Shown here: one piece after another, positions 1 to 5,969 of the stretch
How the letters are laid out: the number at the start of each line of letters is the position of its first letter
Position numbering within the stretch: the stretch's first letter is position 1
Source: Allomuricauda sp.
GTDB taxonomy: Bacteria; Bacteroidota; Bacteroidia; Flavobacteriales; Flavobacteriaceae
Direction: 5' to 3'
Length of the DNA: 8,311 nucleotides
Assembly: GCA_028289745.1 (NCBI GenBank)
Contig: JANQOD010000310.1
Location: 1 to 8,311 of the forward strand
The notes under the pieces: model-generated
Told to the model about the DNA's origin: nothing
Database searches by the model: none
What the model saw: the letters and a program-made list of their open reading frames with translations, nothing else
Position numbers and translations under genes: made by a program

Positions 1-1
1 G

Positions 2-427
2 CAGGCCCATGAACGGCCACCATCGGCAGAAGAAATAGCCAAAGAGCTCGATATGACGGTCATGGAGGTCAAACAGTCCATCAAAAACTCGGGAAGGCAT
101 GTTTCGATGGATGCCCCCTTGAAGGAAGGCGAAACCTCAAACCTCTATGATGTGATGCGGGCCAGTGAATCGCCCAGGCCCGATAGGGATTTGATGCACC
201 AATCGTTGAATACCGAAATCAACCGTGCGCTCGATACGCTATCGCCAAGGGAGGCCGATGTGGTACGATTGTATTATGGCATCGGAGACCAGCAATCGAT
301 GACACTCGAAGAAATCGGAAGCACTTTCGATCTGACAAGGGAACGGGTACGGCAAATACGCGAAAAGGCCATACGTAAACTACGCCATAATTCAAAAAGC
401 AAAATCTTAAAGACGTACTTGGGTTAG
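2..427 (+). CDS. rpoD: RpoD-type RNA polymerase sigma-70 factor, C-terminal part (5' end outside window)
   Basis: This is the 3' part of a group 1/2 sigma-70 factor, the RNA polymerase subunit that recognises promoters. The frame is already open at base 2 (reading QAHERPPSAEEIAKELDM), so the gene starts upstream of the window; the first ATG at 53 is internal. About 141 residues are visible. They begin in region 3 (the RPPSAEEIAKEL helix and the SGRHVSMDAPL segment) and end in region 4. Region 4.1 is recognisable from LSPREADVVRLYYGIGD, and region 4.2, the -35-binding helix-turn-helix, from TLEEIG and TRERVRQIREKAIRKLR. The C-terminus SKILKTYLG is the usual end of RpoD in Bacteroidetes, so the 3' end is intact. 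From memory, the sequence departs from the canonical flavobacterial RpoD at many positions (for example LYYGIGDQQS where LYFGLGNQHP is usual), so a second, paralogous RpoD is possible. The neighbouring genes give no hint of a special regulon. Confidence 0.93.
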   Translation, partial: QAHERPPSAEEIAKELDMTVMEVKQSIKNSGRHVSMDAPLKEGETSNLYDVMRASESPRPDRDLMHQSLNTEINRALDTLSPREADVVRLYYGIGDQQSMTLEEIGSTFDLTRERVRQIREKAIRKLRHNSKSKILKTYLG

Positions 428-428
428 T

Positions 429-448
429 CTTCTTGTAGTTGTAAGAAG
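429..448. terminator. Weak hairpin just after the sigma factor stop codon
   Basis: An inverted repeat CTTCTT (429-434) and AAGAAG (443-448) with an 8-base loop starts one base after the sigma factor stop. It lies between that gene and the convergent small ORFs, so it could serve either strand. It lacks a T-tract on either side and has only six base pairs, so it does not fit a standard intrinsic terminator well. Confidence 0.2.
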
Positions 449-458
449 GGACACCGCC

Positions 459-560
459 CTAGGAGCAGTTCAATTGGGCAATGTTGTAAACGGTCAAGAT
501 TTCGTTCAAATCTTGTATGAAAATCTGATATGCAGCGTTATTATTGTCTTGATTGCTCAT
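459..560 (-). CDS. Tiny ORF of unknown function, tandem paralogue B (33 aa)
   Basis: This 33-residue ORF runs from an ATG at 560 to a TAG at 459-461. I do not recognise a family. It matters because it resembles the 32-residue ORF just upstream (592-690): both contain a Tyr followed by an F-x-Q-x-L-N-E-I-L core (here FIQDLNEIL), then an Ala, and both stop exactly five residues after that Ala. Of 23 aligned residues ten are identical, and seven of those ten use different synonymous codons, which suggests selection on the peptide. The start contexts also match (TACTATG in both). The N-terminus is Asn-rich (SNQDNNNAA), there are no Lys or Arg residues, and a Cys is next to last. No clear Shine-Dalgarno is visible. 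The frame is open for 14 codons upstream of the ATG but without a usual start codon, so a longer or frameshifted ancestral ORF cannot be excluded. Confidence 0.45.
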   Translation of the reverse strand: MSNQDNNNAAYQIFIQDLNEILTVYNIAQLNCS

Positions 561-591
561 AGTAAGGGGATTGATGTAAAACTTGGGTCGG

Positions 592-690
592 CTATAGATA
601 GTCTAATTCAGCCAGTTCGTTAATACTCAAAATCTCATTAAGTTCTTGTAGAAAAGCCAGATACTCTTCACCATAGGTATCGTACAACAT
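592..690 (-). CDS. Tiny acidic ORF of unknown function, tandem paralogue A (32 aa)
   Basis: This 32-residue ORF runs from an ATG at 690 to a TAG at 592-594, with an in-frame TGA three codons upstream of the start, so it cannot be extended. The peptide has eight acidic residues and no Lys or Arg. Its core FLQELNEIL, followed by Ala-Glu-Leu, aligns with FIQDLNEIL and Ala-Gln-Leu in the ORF at 459-560. The two lie 31 bases apart on the same strand, stop at the same aligned position and share TACTATG at the start, as expected for a duplicated small gene. The core could form an amphipathic helix. There is no signal peptide, membrane segment or Gly-Gly leader. Possible roles (small regulatory peptide, toxin or antitoxin, decayed gene remnant) cannot be separated from sequence alone. 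Confidence 0.45.
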   Translation of the reverse strand: MLYDTYGEEYLAFLQELNEILSINELAELDYL

Positions 691-907
691 AGTAGGTCAA
701 TTTAAAATTCGGTTGCCATTTCTATAACGCTAAACTTAGAGCAAAGCTTGTGGCAGCACAATAAAATGTGGTGAAGTTGAAGTTTTCTGTTGTAAAACGT
801 CTTAAAATGGACAAAAAAGGCCTTTTTGTTAAAATTTTGTGTGGTTTGGCTCCTCTTTGCCCTATCGGCCAAAAGAATTTTTTTCTCGATTAAACGGGAA
901 AACCACT

Positions 908-930
908 GGGGTTACAGCAATAAGTACCCC
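908..930 (+). promoter_or_regulatory. Possible 5' leader hairpin upstream of the ILEI-GDPD gene
   Basis: GGGGT-T-AC (908-915) can pair with GTACCCC (924-930) to give a seven-base-pair stem with one bulged T and an eight-base loop. A T-run (943-949) follows about 12 bases later. The stem excludes an alternative short stem AACC (901-904) with GGTT (910-913). It lies about 87 bases before the next gene's start. A regulatory role is a guess; the T-run is too far away for a standard terminator. Confidence 0.2.
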
Positions 931-1016
931 CTAAAATCGTTGTTTTTTTGGTGGTTATTATCGAATGGTACCGTCGTTCGAAATGCTACCATCACCAAGC
1001 AACAACACTAAAAACG

Positions 1017-2282
1017 ATGACCTCCTACGCTATCAATACCCTAACTAAACTACTACTGTCATTTTTGCTATTGCAAGGCGGGGTGCAAATCGCCATTGCA
1101 CAGCAACCATCTTCAGTTGCACTCAACAGTTACAGCTTCAACGCCAAACAAAGGAGCCATTTTACGATAGCCGGACAAAAAGAGGCCGTACAACGTGGTC
1201 TGACCCTACTACATTTCAATACCCCTTCAACATATGAATTTCGTACCTATGATACCTATGGAAGCGATGAAGAACTGACCGCGGCACTGGAAACGATGCG
1301 CAACATGAAAAAAAATGGGGCCGTATTTGCTATTCTTGCACATGATTCGGCTACCAAGGGAGCGTTCAAACAATCGAAAGCACTTACCGAAATGGGATTT
1401 TCGCAGCTGGCATCCCTTAAAGGCCGACAGGCCTATGTGATGCACAACCTGAAAGGGGAAATTTACGAGCAGGTCGATGATGTCAAGGTGACCTTGACCG
1501 TACCAATTACTAACGACCTGAATGACGGGCATATCTATTTTCCGAAGGAAAAGTATGAATTTGAACCCAGTGCCGACCGATATATTGCCCATGCCGGTGG
1601 TGTGATAGACGGTCATGCGTACACCAATTGCAAGGAGGCCCTTGACCGGAACTATGCCAAAGGGTTCCGCCTTTTTGAGTTGGATATCATCAAAACATCG
1701 GACGGTAAAATGGTGGCCGCCCACGATTGGAAGATGTGGTCGCGGTTCACTGATTATTCAGGCCCATTGCCCCCTACCCTTGAAGAGTTCAAGAAACACA
1801 CTATCTATGGCGATTACACTACATTAGACATGCAGGGCATCAATGACTGGTTCAAGGCGCATCCCGATGCGATATTGGTGACCGACAAGCTACCCGATCC
1901 CTTGGCCTTTGCTGAAAAATTTATCGACAAAAACCGATTGGTCATGGAGCTTTTCAGTGAAATGGCCATTGAAGAAGCCTCGAGAAATGGGATCAAGCCC
2001 ATGATCTCACAGACCCCATTGCTAAAATTGAAAGGGGATAAACTAAACTATTTGGCCGTTAACAATGTCAAGTATGTAGCGGTTTCACGAAGAATCATCC
2101 AACAGCAAAAAAAATTGATGCTGCAATTGCGGGATGCCGGTATCAAGGTCTATGTGTACAACGTAAATTTTGACCCCGGCAAGGATGAACGATATGTGTA
2201 CGACAACGAACTGGGATTGGTGTACGGTATGTATGCTGATAATTGGGTATTTGACCTACCTGAAGATGGGCCTTTAAAATAG
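1017..2282 (+). CDS. Secreted ILEI/FAM3-like domain plus GDPD-like phosphodiesterase (421 aa)
   Basis: The ATG at 1017 is preferred because it puts a clean signal peptide at the N-terminus: hydrophobic LLLSFLLL and a likely cleavage after AIA at residue 28. An in-frame ATG at 948 would bury it behind a polar stretch. Residues about 60-148 resemble the ILEI (FAM3/PANDER) domain: RGLTLLHF, YDTYGSDEEL, GAVFAILAHDSATK, then a Leu-x-x-x-Gly stretch and LKGRQAYVMHNLKG. Residues about 188-415 resemble the glycerophosphodiester phosphodiesterase TIM barrel: IAHAGG (H192), FELDI (E221, D223), TSDGK and AAHDW (H236), then ILVTDK (D290). The catalytic His pair and the acidic metal ligands are therefore present, although the usual Arg of HRGG is Ala. 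Such enzymes cleave glycerophosphodiesters to glycerol 3-phosphate and an alcohol; the substrate here is unknown. It faces an exopolysaccharide-type operon with only 12 bases between the stop codons, and may act on that operon's product (inference). Confidence 0.85.
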   Translation: MTSYAINTLTKLLLSFLLLQGGVQIAIAQQPSSVALNSYSFNAKQRSHFTIAGQKEAVQRGLTLLHFNTPSTYEFRTYDTYGSDEELTAALETMRNMKKNGAVFAILAHDSATKGAFKQSKALTEMGFSQLASLKGRQAYVMHNLKGEIYEQVDDVKVTLTVPITNDLNDGHIYFPKEKYEFEPSADRYIAHAGGVIDGHAYTNCKEALDRNYAKGFRLFELDIIKTSDGKMVAAHDWKMWSRFTDYSGPLPPTLEEFKKHTIYGDYTTLDMQGINDWFKAHPDAILVTDKLPDPLAFAEKFIDKNRLVMELFSEMAIEEASRNGIKPMISQTPLLKLKGDKLNYLAVNNVKYVAVSRRIIQQQKKLMLQLRDAGIKVYVYNVNFDPGKDERYVYDNELGLVYGMYADNWVFDLPEDGPLK

Positions 2283-2294
2283 TTGTAAAAAGCA

Positions 2295-3578
2295 TCAAAA
2301 GTTGACCTCGTAGACAAGGCCGGCGGTCACCCCCCAAAAGAAACTACCGGAGTCAGAGGCCAGTTCTTGCCTACGAACCCCCAATCTGGCCCGATAGATA
2401 TTCGGATTCCTTTTTCCCGTGAACTGATACTCGAAATTCAGGCGCTGCGACTCGATAAAAAACAATGTTTCGGCCAACAATCGATCATCAGCGACTATCT
2501 GTCGCAGTTCGGGCGAGACCCCCATGCCCACATTGATACCCATGAAGTTTTGGGCATCCTTCAAATACTTGCGTACCAAAAGATTGCCCGAAACACGGGT
2601 CAGTCCGTCCGGTCTTGGCGTGATGAACGAGCGCAACGAGAAATAATAATTGCCCCGGTAATGGCCCAAAGAATTGGTAATGGCCTTGATATCACTGCTA
2701 TTGGTCACGATATAGCGCCCACCTGCCGAGAATTCGATGGCCCAGGGCAAGTTTACATAAAGATCGCCCCCTATCTTGTGTTTGGGAAATAGATCAGAGT
2801 TGGAATATCCATAATTCAGATAGGCGTAAAAGCGTTTTGAGAACTTGGGCCAGAAATCGATATCGTACTGCAACCCTTGTCTGCCCAAGCGATTGCTATA
2901 ATTGATCCGGGGCATGATGCTACCTACCGGGGTCTGCCGTCGATAAAAAACGCTTGATACGACCTGGGGCTCAAATTGTTCACTGAATACGGTAAGCGCA
3001 TTGTTGACCGATATTCTATTGCGTAATGCTTTTTTGTCAGAAGCTTCTTTTTGTTGGGCAGCCTTTTTTGCTCTTCTCGACTTGATTGACGTTACCGTTG
3101 ATACTTGGTTGTACCAGCCCTTTTCGGGATAGTCGCGGTTCTCGACACGTGTCTTGGCCATGAGGGCCAGCCGTTCTATTTCTTCATCGTCTTTAAGGTA
3201 AGACAGTGCTTTGTTGGCCAAACCCAAGGCAGTGGCATCTTCTTTGGCGTAGAGTTCGTTCTTGATGGCAGCAATCCAGATATCGCGGTCATTTCGCTCT
3301 TTTGAGATCGCTTTGTTGAATTCGTTCCTGGCTTTCGCATATTGTCCGGCCCAGCTATAGGTACTGGCCAACAACGATCGCGCTTGTACATTATCAGGGT
3401 TTTTGGCAAGCACGTTGAGCAGTATTTTTTTGGCAGATCTATGGTCGCCTTCATAGGCCAAATGATGTGCATCGGTGTATGAGGTCTCGTCCATATCGGT
3501 ATAGGCGAAGTCTTGGCCCCATGCCAGATAGCCAAGGAGAATTAACAACAATGACGTGTATGTCTTTTTTTTTCCCAT
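2295..3578 (-). CDS. Periplasmic TPR plus YaiO-type outer membrane beta-barrel protein (427 aa)
   Basis: A signal peptide (residues 1 to about 21, ending LAWGQ) leads to a TPR region at about 34-148, with helices such as DHRSAKKILLNVLAKNPDN and ASTYSWAGQYAKARNEFNKAI. After a basic linker (about 163-188, rich in Lys and Arg), residues about 190-427 form an amphipathic beta pattern rich in Tyr, Phe and Gly, ending in the aromatic terminal Phe (VYEVNF) typical of outer membrane barrels. This TPR-then-barrel order matches the YaiO family and is analogous to the export pores PgaA and BcsC, which pass secreted polysaccharides across the outer membrane. It is shorter and has far fewer TPRs than those. 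Its ATG overlaps the upstream stop as TAATG, so translation is probably coupled to the LtaS-like gene. It is the last gene of the operon. Role as the glycan pore is inferred from family and context. Confidence 0.8.
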   Translation of the reverse strand: MGKKKTYTSLLLILLGYLAWGQDFAYTDMDETSYTDAHHLAYEGDHRSAKKILLNVLAKNPDNVQARSLLASTYSWAGQYAKARNEFNKAISKERNDRDIWIAAIKNELYAKEDATALGLANKALSYLKDDEEIERLALMAKTRVENRDYPEKGWYNQVSTVTSIKSRRAKKAAQQKEASDKKALRNRISVNNALTVFSEQFEPQVVSSVFYRRQTPVGSIMPRINYSNRLGRQGLQYDIDFWPKFSKRFYAYLNYGYSNSDLFPKHKIGGDLYVNLPWAIEFSAGGRYIVTNSSDIKAITNSLGHYRGNYYFSLRSFITPRPDGLTRVSGNLLVRKYLKDAQNFMGINVGMGVSPELRQIVADDRLLAETLFFIESQRLNFEYQFTGKRNPNIYRARLGVRRQELASDSGSFFWGVTAGLVYEVNF

Positions 3579-5959
3579 TATTGGTCGAGTGATGCCACCA
3601 CATCTTGTTTTGTTGGTTTTTCGCGTGTCTTTGCCAATGATACCCCTGCCTTTCTGGCCTCTCTTTTTGCCCGTGCGATCTTATCGGCAATCTCATCAGC
3701 ACTTGAGCTATTGCGCTGCACCTGTTCTACAAGATGTAAGGCTTCTTTGTGCCTTCCATCCCAAAAATATACATCGAACAGCGCTGCATATGAATCGATA
3801 TAATTAGGATTCTGATCGATGCATTCTTTCAATATCTCTATTGCTTTTTCTCGATTTCCCCTCCAGGCATTCACCCGGCCCGTGAGTACTTTGGTGTCGA
3901 TATGGCTCGGACGCTCTGAAAGAATGTAGCGGCACAGCAACAATGATTTGTCGTACGCATCGTCAAATGCCAAGTCTCTGGCAATCATATAGTAGGTATC
4001 AGAGTTGAATCCGTTGTAAAGACTGTTGATCCATACGATCTCGCTGTCGGTGAATTTTTCTTTTTTGATGGTGAAAATGGCAAGACTATCGGGGATGATC
4101 TTATCATTGGTGGTCACATAGGCGTTCATCGATTTGAATGCATTCAGTTTCTGTTCAATTTTGGCACCTCCCAATGAATTGCTGAAGTTCATGTCTTCAT
4201 CGATCTCATATACCGAACCATCTGAGTAGACTTTTTCTCCGCTGACATATTCTTTCAATTCATTTTTGTTTCTCATCAACGGTATATCCTTAATGCCCCT
4301 GAACTTTTCATATGTGTCGAGGGCACTGCCCATCCAAGCTACTTTTTTGGGCATCTTCATTTCGTATTGGCTTTCCAATAGGGCCAGCAAAGTGGGCGCC
4401 ACATCAAAGTGGGAAGAAACAGCGCTCATCTTTCTGGGCTCTTTCAGCATTGGACTGTAAACTATCAAGGGCACATGAAACCTGCTTATCGCATTTCGTT
4501 GGGGTATGGGTATCAACCTATGGTCGCCCGTGATGACAAAAATGGTGTTTTCATAAGTGGGCAGCTTTTTATATTCTTCAATGGCGAACTTTAGCGCATC
4601 ATCGGTATATAGCAGGGTGGCAAAAATATTGCTGTTCTTTTTAATGATCCTTTTCGTTTTTGAATCATGGCCGCTACCGGGCAGTAGTTCTTTCACTTTC
4701 TTTTCATAATGGTCTTGGTTCGGGGGTATAAAGGGTTCATGGTTGCTAATGGTCATATAGATCTCCATTCTGGGTTTATCGCCATCACGGGGCAAAGTCA
4801 TGCTCTTTCTGAACAATTCCCTGTCAGGGTATCCCCATGACGACCCGTTCGCATCTTCTGACTGTGTTTGGTAATCGACCCCAAAACCGGACTTATCGAG
4901 AACAAAGTCAACATTTTCACTAAGCAGAAAACGATCTACCCCATCAAAGGCGCTATTGGTGCCTTGATAGAATGAGGTGTGATAACCGTTGTTCTTCAAG
5001 ATACTGAACAATGTCAGCTTGTTCGGGTATTTTTCAAGCTCCATAAAACCACTCTTCCCAAAGGGCAATGAGCCCGTGATAGCGGGCAACACCCCAAACG
5101 TACGACCAGTGGTGCTCAAGCAGTTTTCCCAATAGAGTGATTGTTGGCTGAGGGAGTCCAAAAAGGGCGTGAAACTACCAAATTCAGCACCTTCACCAAC
5201 AAAATCGCGACCCAATCCTTCGACGATGATCATCACGATGTTGGGTTTTTCTTCCTTTAGTTCAAAATACCCGCCCAATACGTTTTCGGTATGTTGTGAC
5301 TTGATCAAGGGATATTCGACATCGGCTTGGTACGAGGTATCTTCGGTTGTTGAATGGTAAAGGTTCAGTGCCAAGTATTGGGTCTTGCTTTGATTGATGG
5401 GTTTTCCATCCAAAAAAAGTGTAGAGATGAACAGACTGAAAAGGATGATGGTAAATGGGTACATTCTGCCGATATGGTGGTAGTACCTCGAGGTCAGTTT
5501 GTACAGTCCGAAGAATACCGCAATAATGGCCACCAGTCCTAAAATGGGCAAAAAGGAGATGCCTCCCGAGTTTGAGACCGTCTCTTTGATGTCGGCAAAG
5601 CTATAGCCCAATAAATCAGCGCCCAAGGGCACAAGGGCCGTACAATAATAGGCAATGAGCATGGCCTCGATAATCAATAAAAGGGCAAGCAGTACAAAAA
5701 CGAGATTGAACCCATATCTGGGCCTTAGGTTTTCCCAAAAATTAAAGGGAAATAGCAGTATCACGGCCATCAATGAGGCGAAACCCAATTGGTGTGCAAC
5801 AGCAATGAAAAAACTGGCGCTGAATATGCCCTCTACCACCCCCTTGAAATAGAGAATGGAATATTGACAAACCGAGAGCAATAACAGACATAGAAAGAAC
5901 GCAATGGTCAATCTTGTGTACTGCTTTAGGGTGTATCTATCGAGTTTACTTGTATTCAT
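3578..5959 (-). CDS. LtaS/OpgB-like membrane phosphotransferase (sulfatase fold) with C-terminal TPRs (793 aa)
   Basis: Five membrane helices are predicted (about 15-38, 48-71, 84-106, 136-153, 167-184), followed by a periplasmic alkaline-phosphatase-superfamily domain at about 238-545. Visible motifs are PNIVMIIVEGLG (E247), STTGRTFGVLPAITGSLPFG with the likely Thr nucleophile at 287 (284 also possible), SNHEPF (H407), FVITGDHR (D479, H480) and RFHVPLIVYSP (H495). The layout matches lipoteichoic acid synthase and the OpgB/MdoB phosphoglycerol transferases. The C/S-x-P-x-R motif of true sulfatases is absent, so a phosphotransferase is favoured; phosphoethanolamine transfer is an alternative. 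The C-terminal 140 residues are unusual: TPR-like helices at about 651-745 (for example RGNREKAIEILKECIDQNPN and YFWDGRHKEALHLVEQ) resemble those of YaiO-type pores, and a charged tail follows. The start lies 10 bases after the GT2 stop, without a strong Shine-Dalgarno. A role in decorating the GT2 product is inferred from context. Confidence 0.85.
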   Translation of the reverse strand: MNTSKLDRYTLKQYTRLTIAFFLCLLLLSVCQYSILYFKGVVEGIFSASFFIAVAHQLGFASLMAVILLFPFNFWENLRPRYGFNLVFVLLALLLIIEAMLIAYYCTALVPLGADLLGYSFADIKETVSNSGGISFLPILGLVAIIAVFFGLYKLTSRYYHHIGRMYPFTIILFSLFISTLFLDGKPINQSKTQYLALNLYHSTTEDTSYQADVEYPLIKSQHTENVLGGYFELKEEKPNIVMIIVEGLGRDFVGEGAEFGSFTPFLDSLSQQSLYWENCLSTTGRTFGVLPAITGSLPFGKSGFMELEKYPNKLTLFSILKNNGYHTSFYQGTNSAFDGVDRFLLSENVDFVLDKSGFGVDYQTQSEDANGSSWGYPDRELFRKSMTLPRDGDKPRMEIYMTISNHEPFIPPNQDHYEKKVKELLPGSGHDSKTKRIIKKNSNIFATLLYTDDALKFAIEEYKKLPTYENTIFVITGDHRLIPIPQRNAISRFHVPLIVYSPMLKEPRKMSAVSSHFDVAPTLLALLESQYEMKMPKKVAWMGSALDTYEKFRGIKDIPLMRNKNELKEYVSGEKVYSDGSVYEIDEDMNFSNSLGGAKIEQKLNAFKSMNAYVTTNDKIIPDSLAIFTIKKEKFTDSEIVWINSLYNGFNSDTYYMIARDLAFDDAYDKSLLLCRYILSERPSHIDTKVLTGRVNAWRGNREKAIEILKECIDQNPNYIDSYAALFDVYFWDGRHKEALHLVEQVQRNSSSADEIADKIARAKREARKAGVSLAKTREKPTKQDVVASLDQ

Positions 5960-5969
5960 CCCAAAAAAT

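Larger units (their letters stand above)
428..1016. other. 589-base intergenic region with two tiny minus-strand ORFs and weak hairpins
   Basis: No conventional gene is supported here. The left half contains two short minus-strand ORFs (listed separately), convergent with the sigma factor gene. The right half, about 700-1016, is AT-rich and has an AAAAAGGCCTTTTT palindrome (814-827), a 28-residue plus-strand ORF at 807-893 with no supporting evidence beyond a start and a stop, a hairpin at 908-930 and a short inverted repeat TCGAA/TTCGA (961-965 and 977-981). I found no convincing Bacteroidetes promoter (TTG with a downstream TAnnTTTG box) on either strand, no tRNA-like structure and no CRISPR-like repeats. 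The promoter of the downstream phosphodiesterase gene should nevertheless lie in this stretch. Confidence 0.6.

Noticed and set aside
814..827. AAAAAGGCCTTTTT palindrome as a terminator
   Set aside because: It has no room for a loop unless GGCC is the loop, leaving only A-T pairs, and it follows no gene on the plus strand.
826..1011. 61-residue plus-strand ORF with a TTG start
   Set aside because: It lies in AT-rich intergenic DNA, needs a TTG start, overlaps the start region of the secreted phosphodiesterase gene and shows no recognisable domain.
948..1016. Longer N-terminus for the ILEI-GDPD protein from the ATG at 948
   Set aside because: It would add 23 polar residues in front of a clean signal peptide, and the ATG at 1017 gives the expected secretion signal.
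1227..1724. 165-residue minus-strand ORF
   Set aside because: It is antisense to the well-supported phosphodiesterase gene and its translation shows no domain; it is a shadow frame.
2367..2792. 141-residue plus-strand ORF
   Set aside because: It is antisense to the beta-barrel part of the YaiO-type gene and shows no domain signature.
3578..5959. Reading the sulfatase-fold protein as a true sulfatase
   Set aside because: The C/S-x-P-x-R formylglycine motif is absent, while a Thr nucleophile region and the five-helix plan fit LtaS/OpgB-like transferases.
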